Both the position numbers and the translations under genes were made by a program. A stretch of 6,032 nucleotides of DNA, taken from positions 1 to 6,032 of the forward strand of contig CAMFKC010000169.1 of NCBI GenBank assembly GCA_945956975.1, in the 5' to 3' direction. The stretch is from an uncultured Methylocystaceae bacterium. GTDB lineage: Bacteria > Pseudomonadota > Alphaproteobacteria > Rhizobiales > Beijerinckiaceae. The notes below the pieces were generated by a model. It made no database searches. It saw only the letters and a program-made list of their open reading frames with translations, and was not told the DNA's origin. Below, one piece after another: positions 1-6,032 of the stretch (positions are counted from its first letter, which is position 1; each line of letters opens with the position of its first letter).

Positions 1-751
1 GAATTCCGACATGGAGGCGCGCGGGACCCCGGGGCCGCGCGAACTCGCAATTCTCGAACAGTTCCGGGACAAGGTTCCGGAAGAGGTTTTCGGCCAGCCT
101 TTCATACCGCCGCTCACCGATGGCTCGGGCCAGGATCGTGCGCTTCTGAAGCGCGCCAACGATCTCTTGATCGCCGCGGGTTGCAAGCGCAACGGCATGA
201 ACCTGATGATGCCCGACGGCAAGCCGATCGAACTCGAGTTTCTCGATTTTTCCTCCGCGCTCGAGCGTCACACGCAGCCCTTCATCAAGAACCTCAAGCT
301 GCTCGGCATCGACGCGCGCATGCGCATCGTCGACGCCGCGCAGTACCAGCGACGGCTTGAGGATTTCGATTTCGACATTGTCACGCGCCGTCTTTCGATC
401 GCTTATTCGCCGGGCGAAGAATTGCGCGCGCTGTTCGGTTCGGAGGCTGCCGGCACGCGCGGATCGCGCAATCTCGGCGGCGTGTCCGATCCGGCCGTCG
501 ACGCGCTGATCGCCAAGGCGCTGCAGGCGCAGACGCGCGAGGAACTCGTGAACATCTGCCGGGGCCTCGATCGCGTTCTGCGGGCGGGACGCTATTGGGT
601 GCCCCATTGGTACAAGCCCACCCACTGGATCGCGCATTGGGACGTCTTCGGACGGCCGGCGCGTTCGCCGAAATTCAACCCCGGCATCGTCTCCACTTGG
701 TGGTGGGACGACGCGCGCGCTAAAAAAATCGATTTCGTCGGGCAGCGTTGA
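1..751 (+). CDS. yejA: YejA-family peptide ABC transporter substrate-binding protein, C-terminal part (5' truncated)
   Basis: This is the C-terminal 249 residues of a family 5 (SBP_bac_5) extracellular solute-binding protein; the reading frame begins at base 2 and is open to the left edge. Full family members are roughly 600 residues, so over half is missing, including the expected signal peptide. The first visible residues, NSDM, match the family's conserved NS(D/E) stretch, so the ATG at 11 is internal and not a start. Other family marks are the DPAVDALI helix, the LDRVLRAGRYWVPHWY stretch and the Trp-rich end STWWWDD followed by a short basic tail. The protein would bind peptides in the periplasm and hand them to YejB/YejE. 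Its stop overlaps the yejB start (TGATG). In some Rhizobiales a related binding protein, YepA, serves the same importer for peptidoglycan fragments; I cannot separate YejA from YepA with only this part. Family assignment is firm, the symbol less so. Confidence 0.9.
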   Translation, partial: NSDMEARGTPGPRELAILEQFRDKVPEEVFGQPFIPPLTDGSGQDRALLKRANDLLIAAGCKRNGMNLMMPDGKPIELEFLDFSSALERHTQPFIKNLKLLGIDARMRIVDAAQYQRRLEDFDFDIVTRRLSIAYSPGEELRALFGSEAAGTRGSRNLGGVSDPAVDALIAKALQAQTREELVNICRGLDRVLRAGRYWVPHWYKPTHWIAHWDVFGRPARSPKFNPGIVSTWWWDDARAKKIDFVGQR

Positions 752-1863
752 TGGCCGCCTATATTGCGCGACGCATTCTGCTGATGATCCCCACACTCTT
801 CGGGATCATGCTGATCTCTTTCGTCGTCGTGCAATTCGCGCCGGGCGGGCCTGTCGAGCGCATCATCGCGCAATTGCAGGGGCAGGACGCTGGCGCCACC
901 TCGCGCTTCGGCGGCGGCGGCGATGTCGGAGCGTCGGGCGGCGCGACACAGGGCGCCGGCGGCGACATGTCGAAATATCGCGGCGCGCAGGGCCTGGATC
1001 CGAAGTTCATCAAAGAGCTGGAGAAGCAGTTCGGCTTCGACAAGCCGGCTTGGCAACGCTTCCTGCTGATGCTCAAGAACTATGCGACCTTCGATTTCGG
1101 CCGCTCCTACTTCCGCGATACGCCGGTGCTCACGCTGATCGGCCAAAAACTGCCGGTGTCCATAACACTCGGCGTGTGGATGACGCTGCTGTCCTATTCG
1201 ATCTCGATCCCGCTCGGGATCGCGAAAGCAGTGCGCGATGGAACGCGCTTTGACGTCTGGACGTCGGCGGTGGTCATCGTCGGCTATGCCATCCCGAGTT
1301 TCCTTTTTGCGATCCTGCTCGTCGTCCTTTTCGCCGGCGGCTCGTTTCCCTACATCGGACAGCTTTTTCCATTGCGCGGCCTGACGTCGGAAAATTTCGC
1401 GGACCTTTCCTTGTTCGGAAAGATCAAGGATTACTTCTGGCACATCACGCTGCCCATCTCGGCCATGGCGCTCGGCTCGTTCGCCACTTCGACCTTTCTG
1501 ACCAAGAATTCCTTCCTCGACGAGATCAAGAAGCAATATGTGCAGACCGCGCGCATGAAGGGCCTGAGTGAGCGGCAGGTGCTTTACGGCCATGTCTTCC
1601 GCAACGCCATGCTGATCGTCGTGTCCGGTTTTCCCGGCGCTTTCGTCCACGCCTTCTTCACGGGCGCGCTGCTGATCGAGACGATCTTCTCGCTCGATGG
1701 CCTGGGCCTCCTGTCGTTCGAATCCATCGTCAACCGCGACTATCCCGTGGTTTTCGCCAATCTCTACATTTTCGCGCTGCTCGGTCTCGTCGTTAACCTG
1801 CTGTCCGATCTCACCTACATGTGGATTGATCCGCGCATCGATTTCGAGACGCGGGAGGTCTGA
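751..1863 (+). CDS. yejB: Microcin C/peptide ABC transporter permease YejB
   Basis: A 370-residue inner-membrane permease of the binding-protein-dependent (BPD_transp_1, DppB/OppB) family. It resembles E. coli YejB from end to end as I recall it. Transmembrane helix 1 spans about residues 8-30 and ends in the family motif QFAPGGPVE. A periplasmic loop follows with a Gly/Ala-rich stretch (about 52-72) and then YRGAQGLDP. Further membrane segments lie at about 135-155, 170-195, 230-250, 285-310 and 335-355. The cytoplasmic EAA loop that docks on the ATPase is at about 263-286 (YVQTARMKGLSERQVLYGHV). The C-terminus DPRIDFE is typical of YejB. I chose ATG 751 over the TTG at 748 because MAAYIARR aligns with the usual MGAYL(I)RR beginning and the ATG overlaps the yejA stop. 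No clear Shine-Dalgarno site precedes it, so translation probably depends on ribosomes finishing yejA. It pairs with YejE to form the channel. Confidence 0.96.
   Translation: MAAYIARRILLMIPTLFGIMLISFVVVQFAPGGPVERIIAQLQGQDAGATSRFGGGGDVGASGGATQGAGGDMSKYRGAQGLDPKFIKELEKQFGFDKPAWQRFLLMLKNYATFDFGRSYFRDTPVLTLIGQKLPVSITLGVWMTLLSYSISIPLGIAKAVRDGTRFDVWTSAVVIVGYAIPSFLFAILLVVLFAGGSFPYIGQLFPLRGLTSENFADLSLFGKIKDYFWHITLPISAMALGSFATSTFLTKNSFLDEIKKQYVQTARMKGLSERQVLYGHVFRNAMLIVVSGFPGAFVHAFFTGALLIETIFSLDGLGLLSFESIVNRDYPVVFANLYIFALLGLVVNLLSDLTYMWIDPRIDFETREV
1854..1858 (+). promoter_or_regulatory. Shine-Dalgarno site of yejE
   Basis: GGAGG lies inside the last codons of yejB and ends 4 bases before the yejE ATG at 1863. 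The spacing is a little short but the core is strong. Together with the TGATG stop/start overlap it supports ATG 1863 as the start and suggests coupled translation of the two permease subunits. Confidence 0.6.
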
Positions 1864-3041
1864 TGAACGACCGCGCGGTTCTCGACGCCAGTTCAAGCGC
1901 GCCGCTGGCGCCTCCGCTCGAGAATCGCGGTTGGCTGAAGCTGAGCCCGGTCAATCGGCGCCGTCTCGACAATTTCCGTCGCAACAAGCGCGGTTACGTC
2001 TCGTTCTGGATTTTTCTGGTTCTCTTCTTCGTCTCGCTGTTTGCGGAATTCATCGCCAACGACAAGCCGATCATCGTCTCCTACAAGGGCCAACTGCTTT
2101 ATCCCGTGCTGGTCGACTATCCCGAAGACAAGTTCGGTGGATTTCTGGCGATGACCGACTATCGCGATCCCTTCATCCAGAAGGAGATCGATGCGCATGG
2201 CTGGGCTATCTGGCCGCCGATCCGCTACTCCTATTCGACGCACAATCTCGATCTGCCCCAGCCCGCGCCGTCCCCGCCGACATGGGCGTTGTCGGACGAG
2301 GTCTGTCAGAAGGCCGGCGCCCGCGCGGCCGGCCCCGACAAGCCGAACCTCGGCTGCGGCGGTATCGAGTGGAACTGGCTCGGCACCGACGATCAGGGCC
2401 GCGATGTCGTCGCGCGCCTGCTCTATGGCTTCCGAATCTCCATCCTGTTTGGACTCACGTTGGCGATCGTGTCGTCGATCATCGGCGTCACGGCCGGCGC
2501 CATCCAGGGCTATTTCGGCGGGCTGGTCGATCTCATCTTCCAGCGCTTCATCGAGATCTGGTCTTCGCTGCCGCATCTCTACCTGCTGATCATCGTGTCC
2601 TCGATCATCACGCCGAGCTTTTTCGTCCTGCTCTTCATCCTGCTCATGTTCTCCTGGGTGTCGCTGGTGCATGTCGTGCGGGCCGAATTCCTGCGCGCGC
2701 GCAATTTCGAATATGTGAACGCTGCGCGCGCGCTCGGGCTTTCGAATGCAAAGATCATGGTGAAGCACGTGCTGCCCAACGCGATGGTGGCGACGCTGAC
2801 CTTCCTGCCGTTCGTGTTGAATTCCTCGATCACGACGCTCACCTCGCTCGACTTTCTCGGATTTGGCCTGCCGCCGGGCTCGCCGTCGCTTGGCGAACTG
2901 CTTTTGCAGGGGAAGTCCAACCTCAACGCGCCATGGCTCGGCATTACGGGATTCGTGGTCATAGCCTTCATGCTCTCGCTGCTCGTCTTCATCGGCGAGG
3001 CCGTGCGCGACGCCTTCGATCCCAGAAAGGCGTTCAGATGA
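1863..3041 (+). CDS. yejE: Microcin C/peptide ABC transporter permease YejE
   Basis: A 392-residue second permease (BPD_transp_1, DppC/OppC type). The N-terminal cytoplasmic segment is about 25 residues longer than in E. coli YejE; then come the family motif LSPVNRRRLDNFRRNKRGY (28-45), TM1 (about 47-66) and IANDKP. The long loop 67-185 should be periplasmic. It contains FGGFLAMTDYRDP and the NWLGTDDQGRDVVARLLYG stretch (171-189) that precedes TM2. Further helices lie at about 191-212, 236-250, 252-272, 308-322 and 360-380. The EAA loop is at about 283-307 (YVNAARALGLSNAKIMVKHV), and the very conserved SSITTLTSLDFLGFGLP follows at 321-337. The C-terminus EAVRDAFDPRKA is diagnostic of YejE. 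Compared with E. coli there are about 28 extra residues between PSPP and NWLGTD, holding Cys148 and Cys165. The start overlaps the yejB stop. Together with YejB it forms the membrane path for the peptide. Confidence 0.96.
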   Translation: MNDRAVLDASSSAPLAPPLENRGWLKLSPVNRRRLDNFRRNKRGYVSFWIFLVLFFVSLFAEFIANDKPIIVSYKGQLLYPVLVDYPEDKFGGFLAMTDYRDPFIQKEIDAHGWAIWPPIRYSYSTHNLDLPQPAPSPPTWALSDEVCQKAGARAAGPDKPNLGCGGIEWNWLGTDDQGRDVVARLLYGFRISILFGLTLAIVSSIIGVTAGAIQGYFGGLVDLIFQRFIEIWSSLPHLYLLIIVSSIITPSFFVLLFILLMFSWVSLVHVVRAEFLRARNFEYVNAARALGLSNAKIMVKHVLPNAMVATLTFLPFVLNSSITTLTSLDFLGFGLPPGSPSLGELLLQGKSNLNAPWLGITGFVVIAFMLSLLVFIGEAVRDAFDPRKAFR

Positions 3042-3058
3042 GGAGCGTGTTCAGATGA
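3038..3058 (+). other. Six-codon mini-ORF bridging yejE and yejF
   Basis: ATG at 3038-3040 overlaps the yejE stop as ATGA and opens a frame encoding MRSVFR that stops at TGA 3056-3058, which itself overlaps the yejF ATG at 3055 as ATGA. A modest Shine-Dalgarno-like AGAAAGG lies at 3024-3030, 7 bases before the ATG. It may pass ribosomes from yejE to yejF or be only a by-product of the duplication. Nothing shows that the peptide has a function. Confidence 0.3.
3041..3045 (+). promoter_or_regulatory. Shine-Dalgarno site of yejF
   Basis: AGGAG, within TGAGGAG, ends 9 bases before ATG 3055. It is the clearest ribosome binding site in the window and supports the chosen yejF start. It exists because the first copy of the local duplication lacks the C that turns GAGGAG into GAGCGAG in the second copy. 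Confidence 0.7.
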
Positions 3059-4683
3059 GCGAGCGTCCTCTGCTCGACATCCGCGACCTTTCGATCTCCT
3101 TCGCTTCGGAAGGCAAGGAGACGCTGGTCGTCGATCGCGTCTCCTTCGCGCTTCGGCCTGGCCGCACGCTGGCGCTGGTCGGCGAATCCGGGTCCGGCAA
3201 ATCCATCACCGCCCTTTCCATCGTGCGCCTCCTCGCGCCCACAGCGCACCCCACCGGTGAGATCCTGTTCAATGGCGAGGATTTTCTGAAGGTTTCCGAA
3301 GAACGCATGCGTGCAGCGCGCGGTGCGGAAATCTCGATGGTCTTTCAGGAGCCGATGACCTCGCTCAATCCGCTTCAGACGATCGAGAAGCAGGTTGCCG
3401 AAATTCTGACTCAGCACGGCGCGGTCGACAAAGCCGACCTCCGCGCGCGCGTCATCGAAGGCCTGACCGAAGTCGGCATCCGCGATCCCAAGGGGCGGCT
3501 GGGCGCCTATCCTCACCAGCTGTCCGGCGGCCAGCGTCAGCGCGTGATGATCGCGATGGCGCTCGCCAATTGCCCCAAGCTGTTCATCGCCGACGAACCG
3601 ACCACGGCGCTCGACGTGACGGTTCAGGCGCAAATCCTGAGCCTGCTGCGCGACCTGCAGACCCGCCGCAACATGGCGATGCTCTTCATCACGCATGATC
3701 TGGGCATCGTCCGGAAAATCGCTGACGATGTTTGCGTGATGCAGAAGGGCCGCATCGTCGAGGCGGGCCCGGTCGCCGACATTTTCAACGCGCCCAAACA
3801 TCCCTACACGCAGGCGCTGCTCGCCGCCGAGCCGAAGGGCGCGCCGCCCAAGGCCGACCTGACGAAAAAGACCCTGATCGAGGCGAAAGATCTGCGCGTC
3901 TGGTTTCCGATCCGCGCCGGCTTCATGCGCAAGACCGTCGGGCACATAAAGGCCGTCGACGGCGTGACCTGCGAAGTCCGCGAAGGCCAGACGCTCGGCG
4001 TCGTCGGCGAGTCCGGTTCGGGCAAGACAACGCTCGGGCTCGCCATGCTCCGTCTCATCCGCTCGGATGGGCCGATCGCGTTCCTCGGCCAGCGTATCGA
4101 CGGATTCAAGGCGAAGGAAATGCGGCCGCTCCGGCGGGACATGCAGGTCGTTTTCCAGGACCCCTACGGGTCGCTGTCTCCGCGGCTCTCGGTCGCCGAG
4201 ATCGTCGAAGAAGGCCTGACCGTCCAGAAGAGCGAACTCACGTACCGCCAGCGTCGCGAGGTCGTTGCGCGCGCGCTGGCCGATACCGGGCTCGACCCAG
4301 CTGCGATGGACCGTTACCCGCACGAATTCTCCGGCGGCCAGCGCCAGCGCATTGCGATTGCGCGCGCCATCGCGCTCGAGCCGAAATTCGTGCTGCTGGA
4401 TGAGCCGACCTCCGCGCTCGACATGTCCGTGCAGGCGCAGATTGTCGATCTCCTGCGCGACCTGCAGCGCAGACGGGGCCTCGGCTACATGTTCATCAGC
4501 CACGACCTGAAGGTGGTGAAGGCGCTGGCGACGGATCTGATCGTCATGCGACACGGCCAGGTGGTGGAGCAGGGGCCATCCGCCGAGGTGTTCGCGGCGC
4601 CGAAGTCGGAATACACGCGCGCGCTCTTCGCGGCCGCGTTCCGCATCGAGGCCGTGGGCGCGGAAACGTCGGTCGCCCAATAG
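3055..4683 (+). CDS. yejF: Microcin C/peptide ABC transporter ATP-binding protein YejF (two fused ATPase domains)
   Basis: A 542-residue cytoplasmic ATPase with two complete nucleotide-binding domains in one chain, close to the usual YejF length (about 530). Domain 1: Walker A GESGSGKS 43-50, Q-loop Gln98, signature LSGGQ 156-160, Walker B LFIADEP 176-182, D-loop TALD 184-187, switch His214. Domain 2: Walker A GESGSGKT 318-325, Q-loop Gln368, signature FSGGQ 425-429, Walker B with Asp449-Glu450, D-loop SALD, switch His483. All catalytic residues are present in both halves, so both ATP sites should be active. The NAPKHPYTQALLAAEP segment after domain 1 and APKSEYTRALFAAAF near the end are typical of oligopeptide transporter ATPases. 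It powers import through YejB/YejE. Unlike the other junctions, the start lies 13 bases after the yejE stop, behind its own AGGAG. A GTG start for deoB overlaps its TAG stop. Confidence 0.97.
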   Translation: MSERPLLDIRDLSISFASEGKETLVVDRVSFALRPGRTLALVGESGSGKSITALSIVRLLAPTAHPTGEILFNGEDFLKVSEERMRAARGAEISMVFQEPMTSLNPLQTIEKQVAEILTQHGAVDKADLRARVIEGLTEVGIRDPKGRLGAYPHQLSGGQRQRVMIAMALANCPKLFIADEPTTALDVTVQAQILSLLRDLQTRRNMAMLFITHDLGIVRKIADDVCVMQKGRIVEAGPVADIFNAPKHPYTQALLAAEPKGAPPKADLTKKTLIEAKDLRVWFPIRAGFMRKTVGHIKAVDGVTCEVREGQTLGVVGESGSGKTTLGLAMLRLIRSDGPIAFLGQRIDGFKAKEMRPLRRDMQVVFQDPYGSLSPRLSVAEIVEEGLTVQKSELTYRQRREVVARALADTGLDPAAMDRYPHEFSGGQRQRIAIARAIALEPKFVLLDEPTSALDMSVQAQIVDLLRDLQRRRGLGYMFISHDLKVVKALATDLIVMRHGQVVEQGPSAEVFAAPKSEYTRALFAAAFRIEAVGAETSVAQ

Positions 4684-5915
4684 TGCCGCGCGCCATTCTG
4701 CTCGTGCTGGATTCGCTCGGTTGCGGCGGCGCGCCCGACGCCGCCGCATTCGGCGACGAGGGCGCGGATACGCTCGGCCATATCACCGCGGCCTGCGCCC
4801 ACGGCGCTGCCGAACGCGCAGGCCTCCGCTCGGGGCCGCTGCGCGTTCCCAATCTCGACGCCCTCGGCCTCGGGCTGGCCTGCGAGACCTCGACGGGCGC
4901 CCTGCCGCCCGGCTTCACGCGCAACGCAGCCGCGCACGCCATTCACGGTTGCGCGCAGGAAATTTCGTTCGGCAAGGATACGCCTTCGGGCCATTGGGAA
5001 ATGGCCGGCGCGCCGCTGCCCTATCGGCTCGGCGCCTTTCCGGATACGCGGCCCTGTTTCCCGCCCGATCTCGTCGCGGCGCTGGTCGCCGAGGCCGGGC
5101 TGCCGGGCATACTTGGCGACCGACATGCCCCCGGCATCGCGATCATCGAGGAACTCGGCGAGGAGCATGTGCGCACGGGCAAGCCGATCGTCTACACATC
5201 GGTCGATTCCGTGCTGCAGATCGCAGCGCACGAACAGGCGTTCGGCCTCGAGCGCCTCTACGAGACCTGCCGGATCGCGCGGAACATCGCCGACCGCTGG
5301 AACATCGGCCGCGTGATCGCCCGGCCGTTCGTCGGCGCCAACCGCGCCGACTTCCGGCGCACGCCCCACCGCAAGGATTTCGCAATCCCTCCGCCGCGCG
5401 ACAATCTGCTCGATCGCGCCGAAGAGGCGGCCCGCCCGGTTCTGTCGCTCGGCAAGATCGGCGATATCTTTCGCCACCGCGCCACGGGCCGCGAGATCAA
5501 GGGCGACAACAATCATGCGCTGATCGACGCGCTGATCGCCGAATGGCCCGGCATGCCCGATGGCGGCCTCGCGCTGATCAACCTCGTGGATTTCGACACG
5601 GATCACGGGCATCGCCGCGACGTCGCCGGCTATGCGGCCGCGCTCGAGGCCTTCGATGCGCGCATGCCGGCGATCCTTGCGACATTGCGCGAAGACGACC
5701 TGCTGTTGATCACCGCTGATCACGGCAACGATCCGACGTGGCGCGGCACCGATCACACGCGGGAAAACGCGCCGATCGTGGGCCTCATCCCAGGGCGGCG
5801 CGGCGGAGATGTCGGGCGTCGCAGCACTTTCGCCGATATCGGCCAAACGATCGCGCGTCATCTCGGCCTGGCGCCGGTGGCGACAGGCGAAGCATTCGGT
5901 CTTCCTGGATCTTGA
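4683..5915 (+). CDS. deoB: Phosphopentomutase DeoB
   Basis: A 410-residue cytoplasmic enzyme of the alkaline phosphatase superfamily, the usual DeoB length (E. coli 407). It interconverts ribose 1- and 5-phosphate and their 2-deoxy forms, linking nucleoside breakdown to central sugar metabolism. By alignment with the characterised Bacillus cereus enzyme, the metal ligands are Asp10 (LLVLDSLG), Asp305 and His310 (VDFDTDHGHRRD), Asp346-His347 (TADHG) and His358 (TDHTRE). The phosphorylated Thr is Thr100 in GKDTPSGHWEMAG. The cap domain, about residues 105-220, contains YTSVDSVLQIAAHE and NIGRVIARPFVG. Every key residue is intact. The GTG start is chosen because MPRAILLVLDS aligns with the family N-terminus and overlaps the yejF stop (TAGTG). 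No Shine-Dalgarno site is evident, so it probably relies on re-initiation after yejF. DeoB more often sits among nucleoside-salvage genes, so its place at the end of a peptide importer operon is unusual to my knowledge. Confidence 0.97.
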   Translation: MPRAILLVLDSLGCGGAPDAAAFGDEGADTLGHITAACAHGAAERAGLRSGPLRVPNLDALGLGLACETSTGALPPGFTRNAAAHAIHGCAQEISFGKDTPSGHWEMAGAPLPYRLGAFPDTRPCFPPDLVAALVAEAGLPGILGDRHAPGIAIIEELGEEHVRTGKPIVYTSVDSVLQIAAHEQAFGLERLYETCRIARNIADRWNIGRVIARPFVGANRADFRRTPHRKDFAIPPPRDNLLDRAEEAARPVLSLGKIGDIFRHRATGREIKGDNNHALIDALIAEWPGMPDGGLALINLVDFDTDHGHRRDVAGYAAALEAFDARMPAILATLREDDLLLITADHGNDPTWRGTDHTRENAPIVGLIPGRRGGDVGRRSTFADIGQTIARHLGLAPVATGEAFGLPGS

Positions 5916-5918
5916 ACG

Positions 5919-6032
5919 TCAGGCGACGCGGCGGCGCTCGGACGCCGCTCTGCGCATGCGGGCGATCTCGCGCAGCCTGCGCGCATAGGAGGCGTCGCAT
6001 TCCTTCTGCGCGCGCGCGATCAGGCCCTCGCC
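5919..6032 (-). CDS. C-terminal end of an unidentified protein (5' part beyond the window)
   Basis: On the reverse strand a frame is open from the right edge to a TGA whose complement is at 5919-5921, giving 37 codons. About 34 of the 37 codons end in G or C, as in the real genes here, while the competing forward frame has a clearly weaker bias; this is the main reason to call it coding. The visible peptide is highly charged and probably helical (…CDASYARRLREIARMRR…), ending in a basic tail ERRRVA, with one Cys and no recognisable domain. I do not recognise the family. Its stop is 3 bases from the deoB stop, so the two genes converge with no room for a terminator between them. Confidence 0.55.
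   Translation of the reverse strand, partial: GEGLIARAQKECDASYARRLREIARMRRAASERRRVA

Larger units (their letters stand above)
3032..3066 (+). repeat. Imperfect 17/18-bp tandem duplication across the yejE-yejF junction
   Basis: Bases 3032-3048 read gttcagatgaggagcgt and bases 3049-3066 read gttcagatgagcgagcgt. The two adjacent copies are identical except for one C (base 3060), present only in the second. The first copy holds the yejE stop (TGA 3039-3041) and the second holds the yejF start (ATG 3055). The simplest reading is an 18-bp tandem duplication of the old yejE/yejF junction followed by loss (or gain) of one base. Confidence 0.8.

Noticed and set aside
1..6. EcoRI site at the very left edge as a sign of a cloned fragment boundary
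   Set aside because: Further GAATTC sites occur inside the window (for example near 2046, 2685 and 4323), and the YejA frame runs through the edge normally.
748..750. TTG as the start of yejB
   Set aside because: The adjacent ATG at 751 overlaps the yejA stop and gives the family-typical N-terminus.
898..966. Gly/Ala-rich stretch in YejB as an insertion or repeat
   Set aside because: YejB homologues have a similar Gly-rich, variable periplasmic loop at this place, so it is a family feature.
592..1896. 434-codon open frame on the reverse strand opposite yejB
   Set aside because: It lies wholly opposite clearly recognised genes and its protein is an Arg/Asp/Glu/His-rich string without domains. 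This is typical of antisense frames kept open by high GC at third positions.
1697..3058. 453-codon forward frame overlapping yejE in another frame
   Set aside because: The YejE frame is conserved along its whole length. This frame gives an Arg/Ala/Pro-rich product with no family resemblance.
3034..4749. 571-codon open frame on the reverse strand opposite yejF
   Set aside because: Same reason. The forward YejF has every ATPase motif twice, while the reverse product is low-complexity, charged and repeats itself only because YejF has two homologous domains.
4485..5861. 458-codon open frame on the reverse strand opposite deoB
   Set aside because: It is opposite an intact DeoB with all catalytic residues and has no recognisable domain of its own.
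5930..5949. Hairpin after deoB as an intrinsic terminator
   Set aside because: A 6-bp GC stem with a 6-base loop occurs easily at this GC content. It lies inside the reverse gene and has no T-tract.

Overview
The window looks like chromosomal DNA from a GC-rich alphaproteobacterium, most likely of the Hyphomicrobiales (Rhizobiales). The evidence is strong G/C bias at third codon positions, very tight gene packing, and proteins that resemble rhizobial-type YejABEF components from memory. I cannot name the genus from the sequence alone.

The layout is a single forward operon of five genes filling bases 1 to 5915, followed by the tail of one reverse gene. In order these are: the C-terminal part of a YejA-family peptide-binding protein (cut by the left edge, stop at 749-751); the inner-membrane permease YejB (ATG at 751); the second permease YejE (ATG at 1863); the double-ATPase YejF (ATG at 3055); and the phosphopentomutase DeoB (GTG at 4683). 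Three of the four junctions overlap by one base (TGATG, TGATG, TAGTG). The fourth, yejE to yejF, has a 13-base spacer. From 5919 to the right edge the reverse strand carries the last 37 codons of an unidentified protein, converging on deoB with only 3 bases between the two stop codons.

The four transporter genes encode a complete peptide importer of the oligopeptide/dipeptide (Opp/Dpp) class: a periplasmic binding protein, two membrane subunits and a fused two-domain ATPase. From published work on the family, YejABEF takes up microcin C in Escherichia coli. In Rhizobiales it has been tied to resistance to host antimicrobial peptides and to recovery of peptidoglycan fragments. Which substrate applies here cannot be read from the sequence. 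DeoB interconverts pentose 1- and 5-phosphates in nucleoside salvage. Its start overlaps the yejF stop, so the two are probably made from one transcript, although the functional link is unclear.

I do not see an undescribed system, mobile element, CRISPR array, RNA gene or prophage part. The most distinctive local structure is a small imperfect tandem duplication at the yejE/yejF junction (3032-3066). It appears to have created both a six-codon mini-ORF and the Shine-Dalgarno site of yejF. There is no gene-free stretch longer than 13 bases, and no promoter or convincing terminator is visible.
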